A stretch of DNA of 64,000 nucleotides. It comes from Microbacterium sp. W4I4. GTDB lineage: Bacteria; Actinomycetota; Actinomycetes; Actinomycetales; Microbacteriaceae. Positions 60,884-64,000 of this stretch are shown here, one piece after another. Made by a program: the position numbers and the translations under genes. Location: the NCBI RefSeq assembly GCF_030816235.1, contig NZ_JAUSXT010000001.1, positions 3,410,001 through 3,474,000 on the forward strand. The letters are read 5' to 3'. The notes below the pieces were generated by a model. That model was given only the letters and a program-made list of their open reading frames with translations. It made no database searches and was not told the origin of the DNA. Within the stretch, counting starts at the first letter, position 1, and the number at the start of each line of letters is the position of its first letter.

Positions 60884-61741
60884 TCAGAACGAGCTCTCGA
60901 CGATGGATTGGCCGGCGAGCTGCTCTTTGCTCAGCACGTCGGCGAGATGGCGGTGGCTGTAGGCGACGCAGAGTGCGTCGAGCAGGGTGAGCTGGCACAG
61001 TCGGGCTGCGATCGGTTCGTTGCGCGTCTCGTGCGAGACGCTCTGCAGTGTGAGATCGGAGACTTTGGCGAGATGCGACTCGCGGTTTCCCGTCACGGCC
61101 AGCACTTTCGCACCGACATTCCGGGCGTGCTCGGCCATGCCGACGACGGAACGGGTCTCGCCGGAGTACGAGATGGCGACGACAAGATCGTTCGGCCCGA
61201 GTAGGGCTGCGTGGATGTTCTGCACCTGCGAATCCTGGGGAGCATCGCAACTGATGCCGAGTCGACGACAGCGCTGATAGAACGATTGGCCGACCACACC
61301 AGATGTGCCGACGCCGCCGACGAGCACGCTGCGGGCATTCTCCAGCAGGTGGAGAGCGGCGGCGAAGCCATCCGGGTCGAGAACATTCGCGGTGTCCTGC
61401 AACGAGAGTGAGGCTCGTGCGAACACCTTGCGCGCGATCGTCATCGAATCGTCGCCGTCGGCGATGTCGTCGTGTATGAGCTGCATCGGGGTGGCGAGGT
61501 CGCGTGCCAGCGCGAGCTTCAGATCGGTGTATCCGGCGAACCCGGCGCTGCGGCACATGCGCAGGACCGTCGTGTCGCTGACGCTGCATGCCTGGGCAAC
61601 GTCGACCATCGACGCCTCGAGCAGATGTTCAGGACGAGTGAGGATCCAGTTCGCGACCCGCTGCTCCGTTGTGGACAGGCCGGGAAGTGCTGCGCGCAGG
61701 CGCGTGAGTGCTCCAGCCTTGTCCTGGGATGCCGTATGCAT
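60884..61741 (-). CDS. RpiR-family regulator
   Basis: A 285-residue regulator with an N-terminal RpiR helix-turn-helix (about 15-75: LSTTEQRVANWILTRPEHLLEASMVDVAQACSVSDTTVLRMCRSAGFAGYTDLKLAL) and a C-terminal SIS sugar-phosphate domain (SVLVGGVGTSGVVGQSFYQRCRRLG, VVAISYSGETRSVVGMAEHAR). ATG 61741 follows AGGAAGC. It lies between the TrpF-like gene on the same strand (36 bp) and the divergent sugar transporter, so it probably controls both. Confidence 0.9.
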   Translation of the reverse strand: MHTASQDKAGALTRLRAALPGLSTTEQRVANWILTRPEHLLEASMVDVAQACSVSDTTVLRMCRSAGFAGYTDLKLALARDLATPMQLIHDDIADGDDSMTIARKVFARASLSLQDTANVLDPDGFAAALHLLENARSVLVGGVGTSGVVGQSFYQRCRRLGISCDAPQDSQVQNIHAALLGPNDLVVAISYSGETRSVVGMAEHARNVGAKVLAVTGNRESHLAKVSDLTLQSVSHETRNEPIAARLCQLTLLDALCVAYSHRHLADVLSKEQLAGQSIVESSF

Positions 61742-61778
61742 GCTTCCTCTGCTCCGATCGACTCTGACCCTGAGAAAT

Positions 61779-61822
61779 GTGGTGCTACCACAGCCTGTGT
61801 GACCAGTATATAGTGATACCAC
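61779..61822. promoter_or_regulatory. Twin RpiR operators over the sugar-transporter promoter
   Basis: GTGGTGCTACCAC (61779-61791, within the perfect palindrome TGTGGT-GCT-ACCACA) and ATAGTGATACCAC (61810-61822) share the pattern TNGTGNTACCAC and lie 31 bp apart, three helical turns. The second covers a -10 box TATAGT (61809-61814). RpiR bound there would block the promoter. Confidence 0.7.
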
Positions 61823-61853
61823 TTTCCCGACAGTGTCGTCCGAAGGAGTCACC

Positions 61854-63140
61854 ATGAACATCCACGTCCGTAGAGCCGCCATCGCGGCGCTCGCAGTGGG
61901 AACCCTCGCGCTGTCCGGCTGCGTCGGCGCTTCGTCGGAGCCATCGGTCGGCGGTGACGAAGAAGCCCTCACGATCTGGCATGCCTACGCCGGTCAGGAC
62001 GACAAGGTCGAGTTCATGAAGTGGGCGTTGGAGGGCTTCAAGAAGGAGCATCCTGACGCGAAGATCAAAGAGGTCTCTGCCGAGCAGTCCTCGTACAAGA
62101 CGAAGCTGCAGACGGCGATGTCGACCGGCGATGTGCCTGACGTCTTCTACACGCTCCCCGGCGGATTCCTCGATGCATTCGTGAAGAGCGGTCAGGTTGC
62201 AGCGTTGGACGACGAACTTGCGAAAGAAGGCTGGGGTGACGCGTTCATCGACGCATCGATGGACTCGGTGAGCTTCGACGGATCGACATACGCGGTGCCG
62301 ATCGATATCGACGCCGCTGTGGTCTGGTACAACAAGGCGCTCTTCGACGACAAGGGCTGGGACGCACCGACAACATGGGATGAGTTTCTGACGCTCAACG
62401 AAGAGATCGCGGCCGACAGCATCGTCCCCGTTGCGCTGGGCAACAAGGACAGCTGGCCCGCCACCTTCTGGTTCCAATACGGCCAGATGCGCACCGCAGG
62501 CAGCGGCCAGGTCACCGACTTCCTCAATGGCGACGGCGACATCTCGTTCGGACCCGAGGGCGCCGAGATGCTGCAGACGCTGGCCGAGAAGGACCTCCTT
62601 CCCACTGGGGCCAACGGCATGTCCGACCAGGAGGCCAACCTGCTCTTCCTGAACGGCCAGGCCGCCATGGTGCTCAACGGCACCTGGCAGATCGGGATGT
62701 CGGTCGATGCACCGGACGGTTTCGAACTCGGCTACTTCCCGTTCCCGACCGTCACGGGTGGGGCGGGTGACCAGTCCGACACGCTTGCCGGCGTCGCCGC
62801 AGCGTTCGCGATGTCCGAGAAGGCCAAGGACAAGCCGCTCGCCGTCGAGTTCCTGCGCTACATGACCAGTCCTGACGTCATGAAGAAGTACGTCGAGATT
62901 CGCAAGACGATGGTGACGCTGAAGGGTGCGACGACGCCGGATGTGGCTGGTCCGGTGCTCTCGGGCATCGTGTCCGACATCATCGAGCCGTCCGCACACC
63001 TTGACGCGTTCTACGACACGGCACTGCCGCCGAAGGCGACCACCATCTACTACTCGACCCTGCAGGGACTCATCGAAGGGTCGGTGGACGCTCAGCAGGC
63101 CGTCGACGCGATCAACGCAGCCATCAACGCCGGAGAGTAG
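61854..63140 (+). CDS. Sugar ABC transporter substrate-binding lipoprotein
   Basis: A 428-residue family 1 sugar-binding lipoprotein; signal peptide with lipobox ALSGC (Cys about 22). Mature motifs are LTIWHAYAGQDDKVEFMKWALEGFKKEHPDAKIKEVSAEQSSYKTKLQTAMSTGDVPDVFYTLPGG and later LFLNGQAAMVLNGTWQIGM, typical for oligo- or aminosugar-binding proteins. ATG 61854 follows GAAGGAG. The first permease gene starts 4 bases after its stop. The sugar is unknown; an RpiR regulator with SIS domain points to a phosphorylated sugar as signal. Confidence 0.92.
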   Translation: MNIHVRRAAIAALAVGTLALSGCVGASSEPSVGGDEEALTIWHAYAGQDDKVEFMKWALEGFKKEHPDAKIKEVSAEQSSYKTKLQTAMSTGDVPDVFYTLPGGFLDAFVKSGQVAALDDELAKEGWGDAFIDASMDSVSFDGSTYAVPIDIDAAVVWYNKALFDDKGWDAPTTWDEFLTLNEEIAADSIVPVALGNKDSWPATFWFQYGQMRTAGSGQVTDFLNGDGDISFGPEGAEMLQTLAEKDLLPTGANGMSDQEANLLFLNGQAAMVLNGTWQIGMSVDAPDGFELGYFPFPTVTGGAGDQSDTLAGVAAAFAMSEKAKDKPLAVEFLRYMTSPDVMKKYVEIRKTMVTLKGATTPDVAGPVLSGIVSDIIEPSAHLDAFYDTALPPKATTIYYSTLQGLIEGSVDAQQAVDAINAAINAGE

Positions 63141-63144
63141 CACC

Positions 63145-64000
63145 GTGCAGAATCACGTCCGATCCGATGGGTCGCTCGCCGTGGGCGCCCCATCGGATCG
63201 AGCTCGGCGGCATGGATTACATCGCGCCAAGCGACGCGAATCCCTCATTGCCGTCTGCTTTCTCCTGCCAGCGCTGGCATTCCTGGCACTGTTCGTCGCC
63301 TATCCGCTCGTCAACGCAGGGACGCTCTCGTTCTTCAAGTGGGACGGGTTCTCACCACGCGAGTGGATCGGGCTGGGCAACTTCCTTCGCCTCGCAGAAG
63401 ACGGAGTGTTCTGGTCTTCTCTGAAGAACAACGTCCTGATCGCTCTCGCCGCGATCGTGTTCCAGGTGGCGCTCGGAATGGTCATCGCCTACTGGCTGGT
63501 GCGGGTGATCCCACGGTTCAAGCGCGCCGCGATGTTCCTGTACGTCATCCCCGTCGTCATCAGCGAGATCTGCATCGGCCTGCTCTGGCAGTTCGTGTAC
63601 AACCCCTACTTCGGGCTCCTCAACGGGCTGCTGCGTCTGATCGGTCTCGACGATCTCGCACAGGGCTGGCTGGGTGACAAGAACTTCGCCATGCCCGCGG
63701 TTCTGGTCGTGATGAACCTGACGTACCTGGGCCTCTACATCCTGCTGTTCGTCGCCGCATTCCAAGACGTCGACGAGTCGGTGTACGAAGCGGCTGCTCT
63801 GGATGGAGCCGGACACTTCCGCACCTTCTTCGGAATCAGCGTGCCGATGATCTTCTCCAACGTGCAGGCCACAGTGCTCCTGGCCGTGGTCACGTCGTTC
63901 AAGACGTTCTCGCTCGTGTTCGTCATGACACGCGGGGGCCCGAGCAATGCGACGGACGTCGTCTCCACTTACCTGTTCAAGACCGGGTTCGGCAACTTCG
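63145..64000 (+). CDS. Sugar ABC transporter permease, 5' part
   Basis: The window ends inside this gene; 285 codons are visible from GTG 63145. After a polar, arginine-rich N-terminus come membrane segments starting ESLIAVCFLLPALAFLALFVAYPLVNAG, the MalF-like EWIGLGNFLRL, and the EAA motif VYEAAALDGAGHFRTFFGISVPMIFSNV (about 214-241). Only the last 30 or so residues should be missing. It is coupled to the binding-protein gene 4 bases upstream. A GAGAGTAG stretch upstream is a weak ribosome binding site. Confidence 0.92.
   Translation, partial: MQNHVRSDGSLAVGAPSDRARRHGLHRAKRRESLIAVCFLLPALAFLALFVAYPLVNAGTLSFFKWDGFSPREWIGLGNFLRLAEDGVFWSSLKNNVLIALAAIVFQVALGMVIAYWLVRVIPRFKRAAMFLYVIPVVISEICIGLLWQFVYNPYFGLLNGLLRLIGLDDLAQGWLGDKNFAMPAVLVVMNLTYLGLYILLFVAAFQDVDESVYEAAALDGAGHFRTFFGISVPMIFSNVQATVLLAVVTSFKTFSLVFVMTRGGPSNATDVVSTYLFKTGFGNF

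Overview
The window comes from a high-GC actinobacterium, most likely a Microbacterium-like member of the Microbacteriaceae. This is inferred from gene order (hadA/hadB-type dehydratases with murB and aspC, tRNA-Trp with secE-nusG-rplKA, rpoA directly after rpsK), a RamB-type regulator beside aceB-aceA, a NusG with a long acidic N-terminus, and the many genes whose start codon lies 6-7 bases after a TANNNT -10 box, the signature of leaderless actinobacterial mRNAs. No database search was possible, so all assignments rest on motifs, length and context.

Layout. 0-2.6 kb: end of the alpha ribosomal operon (rpsM, rpsK, rpoA, rplQ) and a strong terminator. 2.6-8.8 kb: an acyl-CoA ligase, then an unusual membrane regulator divergent from a tctCBA tricarboxylate transporter. 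8.8-11.7 kb: a TSUP permease, two MaoC-fold dehydratases and murB. 11.7-16.4 kb: a four-carbon acid-sugar catabolic operon (GntR regulator, DUF1537 kinase, dehydrogenase, GntP permease). 16.4-19.1 kb: a VOC protein, aspC, a degenerate kinase-like protein and rraA. 19.2-24.2 kb: glyoxylate shunt aceB-aceA with divergent ramB. 24.3-25.7 kb: a TetR/metallo-hydrolase pair. 25.8-31.8 kb: a PucR regulator and GABA catabolism (gabT, gabD, a second aldehyde dehydrogenase). 31.9-33.6 kb: poxB. 33.8-36.7 kb: tRNA-Trp, secE, nusG, rplK, rplA.

36.8-43.2 kb is an accessory block lying between rplA and rplJ, genes that are adjacent in most bacteria. It holds an amino-acid ABC transporter, a 7 x 17 bp tandem repeat, a lysE/lysG exporter-regulator pair, and two solitary nuclease-like genes (YqaJ family; AbiEi-like with a predicted nuclease domain) delimited by three copies of an approximately 85-100 nt palindromic repeat, one of them followed by a six-run G-quadruplex motif. 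43.2-44.4 kb: rplJ-rplL with an attenuator-like leader. 44.4-49.5 kb: a LacI regulator and an AglEFG-like sugar transporter. 49.6-52.3 kb: cystathionine beta-synthase and cystathionine gamma-synthase/lyase. 52.4-57.1 kb: MFS exporter, cupin, PAP2 phosphatase, GNAT, RclA-like flavoprotein, tRNA-Ser. 57.1-60.1 kb: an Lrp regulator divergent from a stand-alone homodimeric-type pyruvate dehydrogenase E1. 60.2-64 kb: a TrpF paralogue lacking its catalytic cysteine, an RpiR regulator and a sugar ABC transporter that runs off the window.

Two observations stand out. One is a regulator (4219-5511) that joins a CitA/DcuS-type sensor directly to a CitB-type DNA-binding domain, with histidine kinase and receiver both missing: in effect a membrane-bound one-component citrate-type regulator. 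The other is the density of different intergenic palindromic repeat families, one of which brackets the two nuclease genes.
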